The notes beneath the pieces are model-generated. The model did not search any database and was not told the origin of the DNA. It saw nothing but the letters and a program-made list of their open reading frames with translations. A stretch of DNA of 64,000 nt from Nocardioides rubriscoriae (GTDB taxonomy: Bacteria > Actinomycetota > Actinomycetes > Propionibacteriales > Nocardioidaceae). Below are positions 29,776 to 40,040 of the stretch, piece by piece. The DNA lies in contig NZ_VIYJ01000005.1 of NCBI RefSeq assembly GCF_008087085.1, positions 62,001 through 126,000 on the forward strand. The letters run 5' to 3'. A program made the position numbers and the translations under genes. Within the stretch, counting starts at the first letter, position 1. Each line of letters begins with the position of its first letter.

Positions 29776-29785
29776 GGTCGCGCCG

Positions 29786-31033
29786 GTGGAGGACCGGCTG
29801 CGGGCATGGGTGCCGTCGGTCGCGCTGGGGCTGGCGGTGCTGGTCCTCGGCGTGGTCGAGCTGGTCAACACCGACGCCGTCAACGGCAGCACCGGCAGCC
29901 GGGGCCTCGCGGTGCTCGTGCTGGCCACGGCCGTCGCGGCCACGCTCTCCCGGCGCGCGCCGGCCGGCGCGCTGGCCCTGTCGGGAGCGATCGGGATCGC
30001 GCAGGTCGCGACCGACACCCAGGTCATGCTGGTGGAGGCCGCGTTCTTCGTGGTCGTCTTCTGCAGCGCACGCTGGGGCAGCGTCGCGACGGTCGTCGGC
30101 GCCGCGCTCTCGGTGCCGGTCGCCGCAGCGACGGCCGTCTACCTGGTCGCCGCGCAGGAGTACGTCCCGCTCCTCTCGGTCGTCGACCTCAGGACGCTGC
30201 TCGACACCGCCTACCGCTTCGGCGACACGTGGCGCGTGGGGGCGTCCGTCGTCACGATGCTGGTCCTGGCCGCCCCCTGGCTCGCGGGCCTGGCCCTGCG
30301 GTTCAGCGACCGGGCCCGACGCTCCCAGGCCTCGCAGGAGCGCGCCGAGGAGCAGGCGGCCGTCGCGGTCCGCCAGACCGAGCAGGCGCGCGAGATCGCG
30401 CGGCTGCGCGACGAGCAGGCCCGGCTGGCGCGCGACGTGCACGACGTCGTCGGCCACTCCCTGGCCGTCATTCTGGCCCAGGCCGAGTCGGCGCAGTACC
30501 TGCCCGACGACGACCCCGAGCGGCTCAAGCAGACGATGGCCACCATCGCGAGCTCGGCGCGCTCGTCGTTGCAGGACGTCCGCCACGTGCTGTCGGCACC
30601 CGACGCACCCGCCACCACCCGCCCGCTCGACACCCTGGTCGACGGGGTCCGCGCCGGCGGCCACGAGGTCGTGCTGCGCGAGCTCGGCACCGCCCGCCCG
30701 CTGCCCCCCGAGCTCGAGACGACGGCCTACCGGGTACTGCAGGAGATGCTCACCAACGCCGTCAAGCACGGACGCCGCGACGCGCCCGTGCTCGTGGAGC
30801 GGCACTGGCCCGACGACTCGCTGTCCGACGAGCTGCGCGTCGAGGTGCGCAACACCGTCGACGCGCAGGGCGCGGTCGCCCCCGGCACCCGCGACACCCG
30901 CGGCTCCGGCCTCGACGGGATGCGGCAGCGCCTCGAGGCGGTCGGCGGCCGCATCGACGTACGCCGCCGCGAGGAGGACGACGCCACGACCACCTTCACG
31001 GTCACCGCGTGGATACCGTTGGGCTCGCGATGA
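29786..31033 (+). CDS. Sensor histidine kinase, HisKA_3 (NarL-partner) type
   Basis: 415 residues. About five or six membrane segments (residues 10-175) with very short loops suggest sensing within or near the membrane. A coiled linker follows, rich in Glu, Gln and Arg, then HisKA_3 with the phosphoacceptor in LARDVHDVVGHSLAVI near 222, and the HATPase N-box EMLTNAVKHG and G-box GSGLDGMRQRLEAVGG. The GTG at 29786 lies 7 bases after TAGGGT (29773-29778), a promoter embedded in the ddl stop. The stop overlaps the regulator gene (ATGA). Confidence 0.9.
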   Translation: MEDRLRAWVPSVALGLAVLVLGVVELVNTDAVNGSTGSRGLAVLVLATAVAATLSRRAPAGALALSGAIGIAQVATDTQVMLVEAAFFVVVFCSARWGSVATVVGAALSVPVAAATAVYLVAAQEYVPLLSVVDLRTLLDTAYRFGDTWRVGASVVTMLVLAAPWLAGLALRFSDRARRSQASQERAEEQAAVAVRQTEQAREIARLRDEQARLARDVHDVVGHSLAVILAQAESAQYLPDDDPERLKQTMATIASSARSSLQDVRHVLSAPDAPATTRPLDTLVDGVRAGGHEVVLRELGTARPLPPELETTAYRVLQEMLTNAVKHGRRDAPVLVERHWPDDSLSDELRVEVRNTVDAQGAVAPGTRDTRGSGLDGMRQRLEAVGGRIDVRRREEDDATTTFTVTAWIPLGSR

Positions 31034-31725
31034 CCCACGTGCCCGCTGCTCCCGCCGACATCCGGGTCGTGCTCGTCGACGACCAGGACCTCTTCCGCGA
31101 GGGCGTGCGCGTCATCGTCGACGCGCAGGAGGGGATGAGCGTCGTCGGCACCGCCGGGGACGGCGTGCAGGCCGTCCGGCTGGTCGACGAGCTGACCCCC
31201 GACGTGGTGCTCATGGACATCCGGATGCCCGAGCTCGACGGGGTCGAGGCCACGCGGCAGATCTTCGCGCCCGACCGGGTGGCGCGCCGTGCCGCCGCAG
31301 GCGCGTCGCCGGTGCGGGTGGTCGTGCTCACGACCTTCAACCTCGACGACCGGGCGGCGACCGCGATCCGCCACGGCGCCAGCGGGTTCCTGCTCAAGGA
31401 CACGACGCCGGTCCAGCTGCGCGACGCGATCCGGACGGTCCACGCCGGCAACGCCGTCCTCGCCCCGGGCGACCTGACGGCCCTCATGGCCGGCAGCTTC
31501 GTCGCCCCGGCGCCGACGCCGGCGGCGTACCTCGGGCTGACCGACAAGGAGCGCGAGGTCTTCGCGGCCGTCGCGCGCGGGCTCTCCAACACCGAGGTCG
31601 GTGCTCTCGTCTTCGCCTCGGAGTCGACGGTCAAGACCCACGTCGGCGCCATCCTGCGCAAGCTCAGCCTGCGCGACCGGGTGCAGATCGTGGTCTACGC
31701 GCACGAGCACGGGCTGGTGGCGTAG
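31030..31725 (+). CDS. NarL/LuxR-family response regulator
   Basis: 231 residues. The receiver domain has the acidic pair in VVLVDDQDLFREGVR, the phosphoacceptor Asp in DVVLMDIRMPELDG near 60, Thr in VVLTTFN and Lys in GFLLKDTTP. A LuxR-type helix-turn-helix ends the protein (LTDKEREVFAAVARGLSNTEV...ESTVKTHVGAILRKL). A short insertion (DRVARRAAAGASPV) sits between receiver strands. It forms the partner of the kinase encoded just upstream. Adjacency suggests, but does not prove, control of the D-Ala-D-Ala operon. Confidence 0.93.
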   Translation: MTHVPAAPADIRVVLVDDQDLFREGVRVIVDAQEGMSVVGTAGDGVQAVRLVDELTPDVVLMDIRMPELDGVEATRQIFAPDRVARRAAAGASPVRVVVLTTFNLDDRAATAIRHGASGFLLKDTTPVQLRDAIRTVHAGNAVLAPGDLTALMAGSFVAPAPTPAAYLGLTDKEREVFAAVARGLSNTEVGALVFASESTVKTHVGAILRKLSLRDRVQIVVYAHEHGLVA

Positions 31726-31731
31726 CACCGT

Positions 31732-32889
31732 TCAGCCGGCGCGGCCCCGGATCCGGTCGGGCAGACAGCCGACGACCTGCTCGAGCGGCCCGCGACGGCG
31801 CAGGGCGGCGTAGACGCTGCCGACCCACAGCACGACGACGACGTGCCAGACGTAGGACGAGGCCACCTCGTCGGGCCAGACCAGGTCGGTGCGCATCACC
31901 AGGTGCAGCGTGTAGAGGGTCAGCGTCATCGCGCCGGCGCCGAACGCCACCTGCACCGAGCGCTCGCCGAGGGCCGACAGGTCACCGGCCCACCCGACGA
32001 GCAGCAGGCACAGCCCGATCACGAGCGCGGCACTGCCGGCGGTCTGGAGGAGGTCGAACGGGGTCGTGGAGTGCGGCGCGACGACGGTCAGCCACCGCCA
32101 CCCCGCCCCCGGTCCCTCGACCGGGGTCTGGCCGTAGAGCCCGCCGGCGATGTCGTCGAGCTCGGCCGGCGTGAAGCGGGTCCGGGTCAGGGCGCGTGAG
32201 CCGACGGTGGCGCCCACGGCGACCGCAAGCCCGCCCACGGCCAGCCGGGCCGCGACCCGGCGCGACCCGAGGTCGAGCCGCCCGATCGCCAGGCCCAGTA
32301 GCAGGTAGGTCAGCCACGGCAGCGCCGGGTAGTAGCCGGTGAGCAGCAGCTCCGAGAGCAGCCGGCCCGGGTGCTCGAGCTGGTCGGGCTGGGGGCTCTC
32401 GAACTGGCGCTCGGGCAGTCGCGGCACGAGCAGCCGGCTCACCACCGGGACCACGACGGCCCAGCCGACCGCCAGCGCCAGCAGCGGGCGCCAGGTCAGG
32501 CCGAGGAACGGCAGCCCCAGCACGAAGAGCACCGCGTAGTAGGTCAGGATCACCGCGATGCCGGTGCCGAGCCCGCCGAGCAGCAGCCCCAGGACGCCGA
32601 CCGCGAGGGCCCGCGCCAGCAGGGCCAGGGTCGTGCGCAGGCGCTCCCCGCCGCGCACCGGCGTACGACGCCCGGAGACGAGCGCCATCGCGACCCCGGC
32701 GAGCACCGCGAAGAGGGCGGAGGCCCGGCCACCGGCGAGCGCGTGCAGCGTCGTCAGGTCACCGTCGGGGGTGCGCGTGTCGAGGACGTGCGTGGCCATC
32801 ATGCCCAGCAGGGCCAGGCAGCGCGCGACGTCGAGCCCGACCAGCCGGCCGCGCGTGGAGGCGGAGCTAGAAGCCGAGCCGGCGGGCAC
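31732..32889 (-). CDS. DUF418/heparan-acetyltransferase-like membrane protein
   Basis: 385 residues with about ten membrane segments. The N-terminus [21 protein letters not shown] is the entry motif of the acyltransferase-like DUF1624/DUF418 group. [14 protein letters not shown] and [10 protein letters not shown] segments fit DUF418. The function of the family is unsettled; members are near envelope genes. The GTG at 32889 lies inside the last 23 bases of purE, so it is probably co-transcribed with purK-purE. The stop is convergent with the response regulator, 6 bases away. Confidence 0.75.
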   Translation of the reverse strand: MPAGSASSSASTRGRLVGLDVARCLALLGMMATHVLDTRTPDGDLTTLHALAGGRASALFAVLAGVAMALVSGRRTPVRGGERLRTTLALLARALAVGVLGLLLGGLGTGIAVILTYYAVLFVLGLPFLGLTWRPLLALAVGWAVVVPVVSRLLVPRLPERQFESPQPDQLEHPGRLLSELLLTGYYPALPWLTYLLLGLAIGRLDLGSRRVAARLAVGGLAVAVGATVGSRALTRTRFTPAELDDIAGGLYGQTPVEGPGAGWRWLTVVAPHSTTPFDLLQTAGSAALVIGLCLLLVGWAGDLSALGERSVQVAFGAGAMTLTLYTLHLVMRTDLVWPDEVASSYVWHVVVVLWVGSVYAALRRRGPLEQVVGCLPDRIRGRAG

Positions 32890-33394
32890 CGGTGTCCCTG
32901 CGCACGGCCTCGCCCTTGCTCTGCGCCGAGGTCTTGAGGTCGGCCTGGAACGCGGTCATCGCCTCACGCAGGGAGAGGTCGTAGGCCGCCAGGATGCGCA
33001 CGGCGAGCAGGCCGGCGTTGCGGGCGCCACCGATCGCGACGGTCGCGACCGGGACCCCCGCGGGCATCTGCACGATCGAGAGCAGGGAGTCCATGCCGTC
33101 GAGGGTCTTCAGCGGCACCGGCACGCCGATGACCGGCAGCGGGGTCACGGCGGCCAGCATGCCGGGCAGGTGCGCTGCTCCCCCGGCGCCGGCGATGATC
33201 ACCGACAGCCCTCGGCCGGCGGCGTCCTTGCCGTAGGCCAGCATCTCCTCCGGCATCCGGTGCGCCGAGACGACGTCGGCCTCGTGCGCGACCCCGAACT
33301 CCGTGAGCGCGGCCGCGGCCTCCTTCATCACGGGCCAGTCGGAGTCGGAGCCCATCACGATGCCCACGCGGGGCCCTGCGGAGTCGGTCATCAC
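32867..33394 (-). CDS. purE: N5-carboxyaminoimidazole ribonucleotide mutase
   Basis: About 175 residues. It converts N5-CAIR to CAIR in purine synthesis. [17 protein letters not shown] near the start, [28 protein letters not shown] and [19 protein letters not shown] are the class I PurE motifs, with the active-site Ser, Asp and His. The GTG at 33394 directly follows the purK stop; ATG 33391 is one codon later and equally possible. It acts on the product of PurK, encoded immediately upstream. Confidence 0.95.
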   Translation of the reverse strand: MMTDSAGPRVGIVMGSDSDWPVMKEAAAALTEFGVAHEADVVSAHRMPEEMLAYGKDAAGRGLSVIIAGAGGAAHLPGMLAAVTPLPVIGVPVPLKTLDGMDSLLSIVQMPAGVPVATVAIGGARNAGLLAVRILAAYDLSLREAMTAFQADLKTSAQSKGEAVRRDTGARRLGF

Positions 33395-34561
33395 TCACTC
33401 GCTCTCATTGCCGAGGTCGCCGCGGAACCACGCGGCGGCGTGCCGCGCGCGCTCGAGGCAGTCGTCGAGGTCGTCGCCGTAGGCGTTGACGTGGCCGACC
33501 TTGCGGCCCGGCCGCAGGTCCTTGCCGTAGAGGTGGACCCGCAGGTGCGGGTCGCGGGCCATGGCGTGCGGGTAGCCGTCGTAGAGGCGCCCGACCTGCC
33601 CCGACTGCTCAGCGGGGCCACCGAGGATGTTGACCATCACCGTCCACGGCGCGCGCGCCGCCGGTGAGCCGAGCGGCAGGTCGAGGACGGCGCGCAGGTG
33701 GTTCTCGAACTGCGAGGTGACGGCACCGTCCTGGGTCCAGTGGCCGGTGTTGTGGGGCCGCATCGCCAGCTCGTTGACCAGGATCCGGCCGTCGGTGGTC
33801 TCGAACATCTCCACGGCCAGGACGCCGGTGACGTCGAGCTCGCCGGCGATCGTGAGCGCGACCTGCTGGGCCTGGGCGGCCAGCTCGGGGTCGAGGTCGG
33901 GCGCGGGGGCCACCACCTCGAGGCAGATGCCGTCGACCTGGGTCGAGGCGACGACCGGGTACGCCGCCGCCTGGCCGCTGGGCGAGCGGGCCACCAGGGC
34001 CGAGAGCTCGCGACGGAAGTCGACGAGCTCCTCGGCCAGCAGCCGCACGCCCTTCTCGTGCGCGACCCGCAGCGGCTCGGCCACGTCGTCGACCGAGCGG
34101 ACGAACCAGACCCCCTTGCCGTCGTAGCCGCCACGGGTGGTCTTGAGGACGCACGGCAGGCCGAAGGCCTCGACGTCGTCGACGGAGGCGACGATCGCGT
34201 TGCGCGGGCACGGCACGCCGAGCGCGGCCAGCCGCTCGCGCATCACGCCCTTGTCCTGGGCGTGCACCAGCGCACCCGGCCCCGGGCGCACGGCGACGCC
34301 GTCGCCCTCGAGGGCGTGCAGGTGCTCGGTGGGGACGTGCTCGTGGTCGAAGGTCACGACGTGGGCGCCGGCGGTCACGGCCCGCAGGTCGTCGAGGTCG
34401 GTGTGGTCGCCGACGAGCTGGTCGACGATCACCTGGGCCGCCGAGACACCCTCGGCCTCGGCCAGCAGGCGCAGCGGGACGCCGAGCGCCGCGGCCGGCT
34501 CCGCCATCATCCGGGCCAGCTGGCCGCCACCGACGACAGCGACGAGAGGGGCGAAGGACAC
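33395..34561 (-). CDS. purK: 5-(carboxyamino)imidazole ribonucleotide synthase
   Basis: 388 residues. An ATP-grasp enzyme that carboxylates AIR with bicarbonate and ATP. VAVVGGGQLARMMAEPA near 7-23, TFDHEHVPTEHL, VLKTTRGGYDGKGV and LVNELAMRPHNTGHWT are diagnostic. The GTG at 34561 follows TATCCT (minus, 34573-34568) with a 6-base gap, so it is a leaderless start. It forms an operon with purE and probably the DUF418 gene, an arrangement shared with mycobacteria (purK-purE). Confidence 0.95.
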   Translation of the reverse strand: MSFAPLVAVVGGGQLARMMAEPAAALGVPLRLLAEAEGVSAAQVIVDQLVGDHTDLDDLRAVTAGAHVVTFDHEHVPTEHLHALEGDGVAVRPGPGALVHAQDKGVMRERLAALGVPCPRNAIVASVDDVEAFGLPCVLKTTRGGYDGKGVWFVRSVDDVAEPLRVAHEKGVRLLAEELVDFRRELSALVARSPSGQAAAYPVVASTQVDGICLEVVAPAPDLDPELAAQAQQVALTIAGELDVTGVLAVEMFETTDGRILVNELAMRPHNTGHWTQDGAVTSQFENHLRAVLDLPLGSPAARAPWTVMVNILGGPAEQSGQVGRLYDGYPHAMARDPHLRVHLYGKDLRPGRKVGHVNAYGDDLDDCLERARHAAAWFRGDLGNESE

Positions 34562-34581
34562 GGGTCGAGGATAGTGAGCCC

Positions 34582-34899
34582 TCACGGGCTGCGGACGGGG
34601 GCCTCGGTCTCGAAGCGCAGGCCGCGACCCCGCAACGTCGTGATGAGGTGGGGGCTGCGGCTGTCGTCCTGCAGCTTGCGGCGGATCCAGCCGAGGTGCA
34701 CGTCGATCGTCTTCGACGACGTCCAGAAGGTCGTGTTCCACACCTCGCGCATGAGGTCGTCGCGCGAGACGACCTCGCCGGCCCGCGAGATCAGGGCGTG
34801 CAGGAGGTCGAACTCCTTGCGTGAGAACGCGACCTCGGTGCCGTCGAGCCACACACGGCGGTCGACGGGGTCCACGCGGACACCTTGCACCTCGAGCAC
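34582..34899 (-). CDS. Orphan winged-helix (OmpR/PhoB-type) DNA-binding protein
   Basis: 105 residues consisting only of a Trans_reg_C winged helix: VDPVDRRVWLDGTEVAFSRKEFDLLHAL, then SRDDLMREVWNTTFWTSSKTIDVHLGWIRRKL and ITTLRGRGLRFE. There is no receiver domain. Start choice: GTG 34899 has TACGTT (minus, 34911-34906) ending 6 bases upstream. An earlier in-frame GTG at 34932 would put that hexamer inside the gene. It acts as a DNA-binding regulator without phosphorylation control; targets are unknown. It sits between the cyclase gene and purK, all on the minus strand. Confidence 0.82.
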   Translation of the reverse strand: MLEVQGVRVDPVDRRVWLDGTEVAFSRKEFDLLHALISRAGEVVSRDDLMREVWNTTFWTSSKTIDVHLGWIRRKLQDDSRSPHLITTLRGRGLRFETEAPVRSP

Positions 34900-34965
34900 G
34901 AGCCCAACGTAGGAAGGCCCATGCACCAGCACACCCGGAAGGAGGAAAATGCGGGGGGTGCTCTA

Positions 34966-34982
34966 GACCGGTCGGACCGGTC
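34966..34982. repeat. Tandem 8-base palindromes GACCGGTC
   Basis: Two GACCGGTC palindromes are separated by one base, just past the adenylate cyclase stop. Folded on the minus strand they give a 6-bp stem and could act as a weak terminator. An operator for the downstream winged-helix gene is the other option. Confidence 0.35.
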
Positions 34983-34986
34983 GCGG

Positions 34987-35982
34987 TCAGTGCCGGCGGA
35001 CGGCGACCGGCCCGACCAAACCGAAGCCCCGCACCGGCCGCTCGGGCAGCAGCCGGGTCTCGAACTGGTCGGGCGGCAGCAGGGCCGCCGTCGCCGCGTC
35101 GATGATGATCCGGTTGCGGCGCGCGACGGCGGTCAGCCGGGCCGCGAGGTTGACCGGCGGCCCGAACACGTCGCCCAGCCGCATCACGACGTTGCCGCTG
35201 GCCAGACCGAGCCGGACGTCGGGCATCCGGCTGTCGCGGCCGATGACGGTGATGATGCCCTCGGCGGTGTCGTAGGCGCGGATCGGGTCGTCGTTGACGA
35301 ACAGGATCGAGTCGCCGATGCTCTTGATCACCCGGCCGCGCTGGGCCGCGACCACGTCGGCGCAGCGCGACTCGAAGAGCTCGACGAGGTCGCCGATGCG
35401 TTCGCGGGAGATCTCGTTGCTCAGCGCGGTGAAGCTGACGATGTCGGCGAACCCGACCGTCAGCCGCGTGGTGTTGAGGTTGTCGACCTCGCCGAGCGCG
35501 ACGATGCGCGACACCGCGGCGGCGAGGTGGCGGCGCCAGGCGTAGACCATCGTGGCCTCGAACCCGTCGCTGAGGTCGTCGAGCAGGCGCATCGCGGTGG
35601 CGGTCCGGTCGACCGGGGCCCCGGTCGCTTCGTCGGGTGCGGCGGCCTGCAGCTCCTCGACCCGGTGGACCAGGGCCGCGACCTCCCAGTCGGCCAGCCG
35701 CGCCATCGTCTGGCCCAGGGCCCGGGTGATGGTGACCGCGAGGTCGAAGTCGAGCAGCCCGCTCCCGATCGCGCCGCTGAGCGTGCGGATGGCCTCGACG
35801 TCCGACGACGTGTAGACCGCCGCCCCCTCCGCCTCGGGGAACCCGAGGGCCCGCCACAACCGGCGGGCCTCGCCCAGGGTGATGCCGGCCTGGCTCGCGA
35901 CCTCGTCCGCGGAGTACGACGGCGACTCGCGCAGGATCGCCTCGACGATCCCGCTGGGGTCACCCCACTGGTCGTCGATCAG
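34987..35982 (-). CDS. Class III adenylate/guanylate cyclase with N-terminal regulatory domain (CTG start)
   Basis: 331 residues. The N-terminal half (residues 1-170) is helical, with a MerR-like stretch PSYSADEVASQAGITLGEARRLWRALG. The C-terminal catalytic domain begins at VGFADIVSFTAL with the first metal Asp, then IKSIGDSILFV with the second, and VFGPPVNLAARLTAVAR near the adenine/ribose site. No ATG, GTG or TTG lies in frame near the N-terminus. CTG 35982 overlaps the upstream stop as CTGA, just as ATGA/GTGA join other gene pairs here, so CTG is the likely start. It may make cAMP in response to a signal via the membrane PH-domain protein. Confidence 0.85.
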   Translation of the reverse strand: MIDDQWGDPSGIVEAILRESPSYSADEVASQAGITLGEARRLWRALGFPEAEGAAVYTSSDVEAIRTLSGAIGSGLLDFDLAVTITRALGQTMARLADWEVAALVHRVEELQAAAPDEATGAPVDRTATAMRLLDDLSDGFEATMVYAWRRHLAAAVSRIVALGEVDNLNTTRLTVGFADIVSFTALSNEISRERIGDLVELFESRCADVVAAQRGRVIKSIGDSILFVNDDPIRAYDTAEGIITVIGRDSRMPDVRLGLASGNVVMRLGDVFGPPVNLAARLTAVARRNRIIIDAATAALLPPDQFETRLLPERPVRGFGLVGPVAVRRH

Positions 35983-36485
35983 TGCCCCTCGGCGCTTCGC
36001 GTCTCGCCGCCGTGGAGCTGGTGCAACAGCTGGTTGAGGTCGCGCTGGGTCTCCTCGACGCGCGGGATGTCGTAGATCAGCACCTGACCGTTGGTGCTGG
36101 CGTCGCTGATGACCAGGGTGCCGCAGCCGAGCATCCGGTCGATCAGGTCGCGCTCGTAGGCGACGTCGCTGATGCGGCTCAGCGGGATGTCGTGACCGCG
36201 ACGGGTCAAGATGCCGTTGCGCGTGATCAGGCGCCGGTTGGTGATCGTGTAGGACGCCGTCAGCCAGTCGAGGGACGGCCACACGACCCGCCACAGCACG
36301 AGCACGGCGACGATCCCCCACACGACCAGCGTCGCGGTGTCGTTGTCGATGTAGACCTGGGCGACCACGCCCACCGCCAGCAGGACGACCAGCGTCAGCA
36401 GCGGCAGCAGCAGCGCCTTCGCGTGCGTGCGCGTGCTGACGATGATTTCCTCGCCGGGGTTGAGCAGCTTCTGGGAGATGACCAC
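35979..36485 (-). CDS. Bacterial PH-domain membrane protein
   Basis: 168 residues. Two membrane segments (about 23-45 and 50-70) precede a bPH_2 domain: YTITNRRLITRNGILTRRG, IPLSRISDVAYERDLIDRMLGCGTLVI and the final helix EETQRDLNQLL. In mycobacteria a homologue (Rv3278c) precedes birA. The role is unknown. The GTG at 36485 follows AATGAT with a 6-base gap. The stop is shared with the cyclase CTG start, suggesting a sensor-effector pair at the membrane. Confidence 0.87.
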   Translation of the reverse strand: MVISQKLLNPGEEIIVSTRTHAKALLLPLLTLVVLLAVGVVAQVYIDNDTATLVVWGIVAVLVLWRVVWPSLDWLTASYTITNRRLITRNGILTRRGHDIPLSRISDVAYERDLIDRMLGCGTLVISDASTNGQVLIYDIPRVEETQRDLNQLLHQLHGGETRSAEGH

Positions 36486-36557
36486 GGGCGGATCATTCCA
36501 CTTCTCGGGGGCGGTGACGATGACCCGGGCTAGCCATGTCGGCGTCCAGGTCGCGCC

Positions 36558-37370
36558 TCAGACCGCCCGTACGTGCACGACGTCGCCGGCCGAGACGGGC
36601 GTGCGGACCCCGTCGGACTCGACGACGAGCTGCCCGGCGGGGTCGATGGCCACGGCGCGGCCCTCGAGGACGGAGCCGTCGGGCAGGTCGACGCGGACGT
36701 CGCGGCCCACCGTCACGCAGGCCGCGGCGTAGGACTCGTGCAGGCGCATGCCGCTGGGGTCGCCGCCCATCTCCCACGCGTCGACGGCCTCGCGGACGGC
36801 GGTGAGGACCTCGACCAGGACATCGGTGCGGTCGACCGGGCGGCCGAGCTCGATCTCGATCGAGGTGGCCGTGTCGACGGGCAGCTCGTCGGGAGTGAGG
36901 CCGACGTTGATGCCGACTCCGACCACGGCGGCCGGGCCCTCGGGGGTCTCGACGCGCTCGACGAGGATGCCCGCGACCTTCTTGTCACCGACCAGCACGT
37001 CGTTGGGCCACTTGACGCCGGCCTCGAGCCCGGCGGCCTGGAGGGCCTTGTCGACGGCGTACCCGGTGAGCAGCGGCAACCACGGCCAGGCGCGGGTGGG
37101 CGTGTGGGGGCGCAGCAGGATCGAGAAGGTGACCGAGGTGCCGGCCGGGGACTCCCAGGTGCGGTCGAGGCGGCCGCGACCAGCGGTCTGGTGGTCGGCG
37201 ACGACCACCAGCCCGTCGGGGGCGCCCTCCTGGGCGCGTCGGGCGACCTCGGCGTTGGTCGACTCCAGGGTGTCGACCACCTCGACGGTGAGGTCGGGCA
37301 TCAGCTCCGGGTTGTCGCTGCCGAGGCGGGCCTTGTCGAGGGGTGGGCGCACGGCCGAGTCCGGAGTCAC
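36558..37370 (-). CDS. birA: Biotin--[acetyl-CoA-carboxylase] ligase
   Basis: 270 residues. It attaches biotin to carboxylase carrier domains via biotinyl-AMP. STNAEVARRA, the biotin/AMP loop HQTAGRGRLDRTW near 60-72, WPNDVLVGDKKVAGIL near 120-135, and a C-terminal SH3-like domain are visible. There is no N-terminal helix-turn-helix, so it is a class I enzyme that does not repress transcription. The GTG at 37370 follows CAGGCT with a 7-base gap. It diverges from accD; accA (47734) and pyc (62854) in the window carry or should carry the substrate domain. Confidence 0.95.
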   Translation of the reverse strand: MTPDSAVRPPLDKARLGSDNPELMPDLTVEVVDTLESTNAEVARRAQEGAPDGLVVVADHQTAGRGRLDRTWESPAGTSVTFSILLRPHTPTRAWPWLPLLTGYAVDKALQAAGLEAGVKWPNDVLVGDKKVAGILVERVETPEGPAAVVGVGINVGLTPDELPVDTATSIEIELGRPVDRTDVLVEVLTAVREAVDAWEMGGDPSGMRLHESYAAACVTVGRDVRVDLPDGSVLEGRAVAIDPAGQLVVESDGVRTPVSAGDVVHVRAV

Positions 37371-37439
37371 GAGGTCTAGCCTGTCCTACCGACCAGCCAA
37401 GTCCAAGCACCCCCGGGTGCGAGAACGTCCAGGAGAACC

Positions 37440-39064
<1,625 letters not shown>

Positions 39065-39068
<4 letters not shown>

Positions 39069-39295
39069 CGGCCGACGAGCCCACGCACGAGCCCGCCAGG
39101 CCTATGCTGCGCATCGTCGACGGCAACGCGACCCCCGAGGAGGTCGCGGCGATCGTCGCGGTGCTCGCCTCGCTCGACGGTGGCGACGCCCCGGCGGCGC
39201 CGCGGCGGCGGCCCCAGTGGGGTGCTCCGCACCGCGCCGTACGCCGCCCGGTCGCGCACGGTCCCGGCGGTTGGCGCGCCAGCTCGCTCCCGTGA
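39065..39295 (+). CDS. accE: Acyl-CoA carboxylase epsilon subunit
   Basis: 76 residues. A short variable N-terminus is followed by the AccE core [23 protein letters not shown] (first part a beta strand, then a helix), then a basic Pro/Arg tail. It ends in [11 protein letters not shown], like other epsilon subunits that bridge AccA and AccD in actinobacterial carboxylases. The GTG overlaps accD and the stop overlaps maf (both GTGA), so accD-accE-maf is a single operon. Confidence 0.9.
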
Positions 39296-39897
39296 GCGTC
39301 CTGGTCCTCGCGTCCGCGTCGCCCGCGCGGCTCAAGACCCTGCGCAGCGCCGGGCTCGACCCGGTGGTGCTGGTCTCGGGCGTCGACGAGTCGCAGGTCA
39401 CCGGGGTCCCGCCGGCCGAGCTCGCGCTGGCCCTCGCGGGGCTCAAGTGCGCCGCGGTCGCCGACGGCGACCGACGTCCCGACCCCGCGCTGGTGCTGGG
39501 CTGCGACTCCGTCCTCGAGCTCGACGGAGCCGCGTTCGGCAAGCCCGCCGACGCCGCCGACGCGACGGCCCGGTGGCAGGCGATGCGCGGACGCTCCGGG
39601 GTCCTGCACACCGGGCACGCCCTGCGCGACACCGCGACCGGCCGGACGGCGCAGGCCACCGCCTCGACCACGGTCCACTTCGCCGACGTCTCCGACGCCG
39701 AGATCGCGGCGTACGTCGCGACCGGTGAGCCGCTGCACGTCGCGGGCGCCTTCACCGTCGACGGGCTGGGCGGTGCGTTCGTCACCGCCATCGAGGGCGA
39801 CTTCCACAACGTGGTGGGTGTCTCGCTCCCGTTGCTGCGCGGGCTCGTCGCCGACCTGGGCCACGCCTGGACCGATCTCTGGGCCGCCCGGACCTGA
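39292..39897 (+). CDS. maf: Maf-type nucleoside triphosphate pyrophosphatase
   Basis: 201 residues. It hydrolyses non-canonical nucleoside triphosphates to monophosphates. The start [18 protein letters not shown] is the Maf signature, followed by [13 protein letters not shown] near 70 with the catalytic Asp, [26 protein letters not shown] and [28 protein letters not shown]. The start is GTG 39292 in a GTGA overlap with accE; there is no better upstream start. The same order accD5-accE5-maf is found in mycobacteria. Confidence 0.95.
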   Translation: MSVLVLASASPARLKTLRSAGLDPVVLVSGVDESQVTGVPPAELALALAGLKCAAVADGDRRPDPALVLGCDSVLELDGAAFGKPADAADATARWQAMRGRSGVLHTGHALRDTATGRTAQATASTTVHFADVSDAEIAAYVATGEPLHVAGAFTVDGLGGAFVTAIEGDFHNVVGVSLPLLRGLVADLGHAWTDLWAART

Positions 39898-40040
39898 CCC
39901 CCCGGACGGCGGACGTCAGCCCGGTCTAGACAGGTCGACGCGGACTTCGGGGTTCGCCTCCCGACGACCGCCGCACCCGAGGAAGATCGCCCTCAGGGAG
40001 ACGAACGACCTGCGGCGACGCGGGTCTCGTGGAGGGACGG

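Noticed and set aside
34921..34965. Strong ribosome-site-like GGAAGGAGG followed by an ATG and a five-codon reading frame on the plus strand
   Set aside because: No gene follows on that strand to be attenuated, and the region is the promoter area of minus-strand genes.
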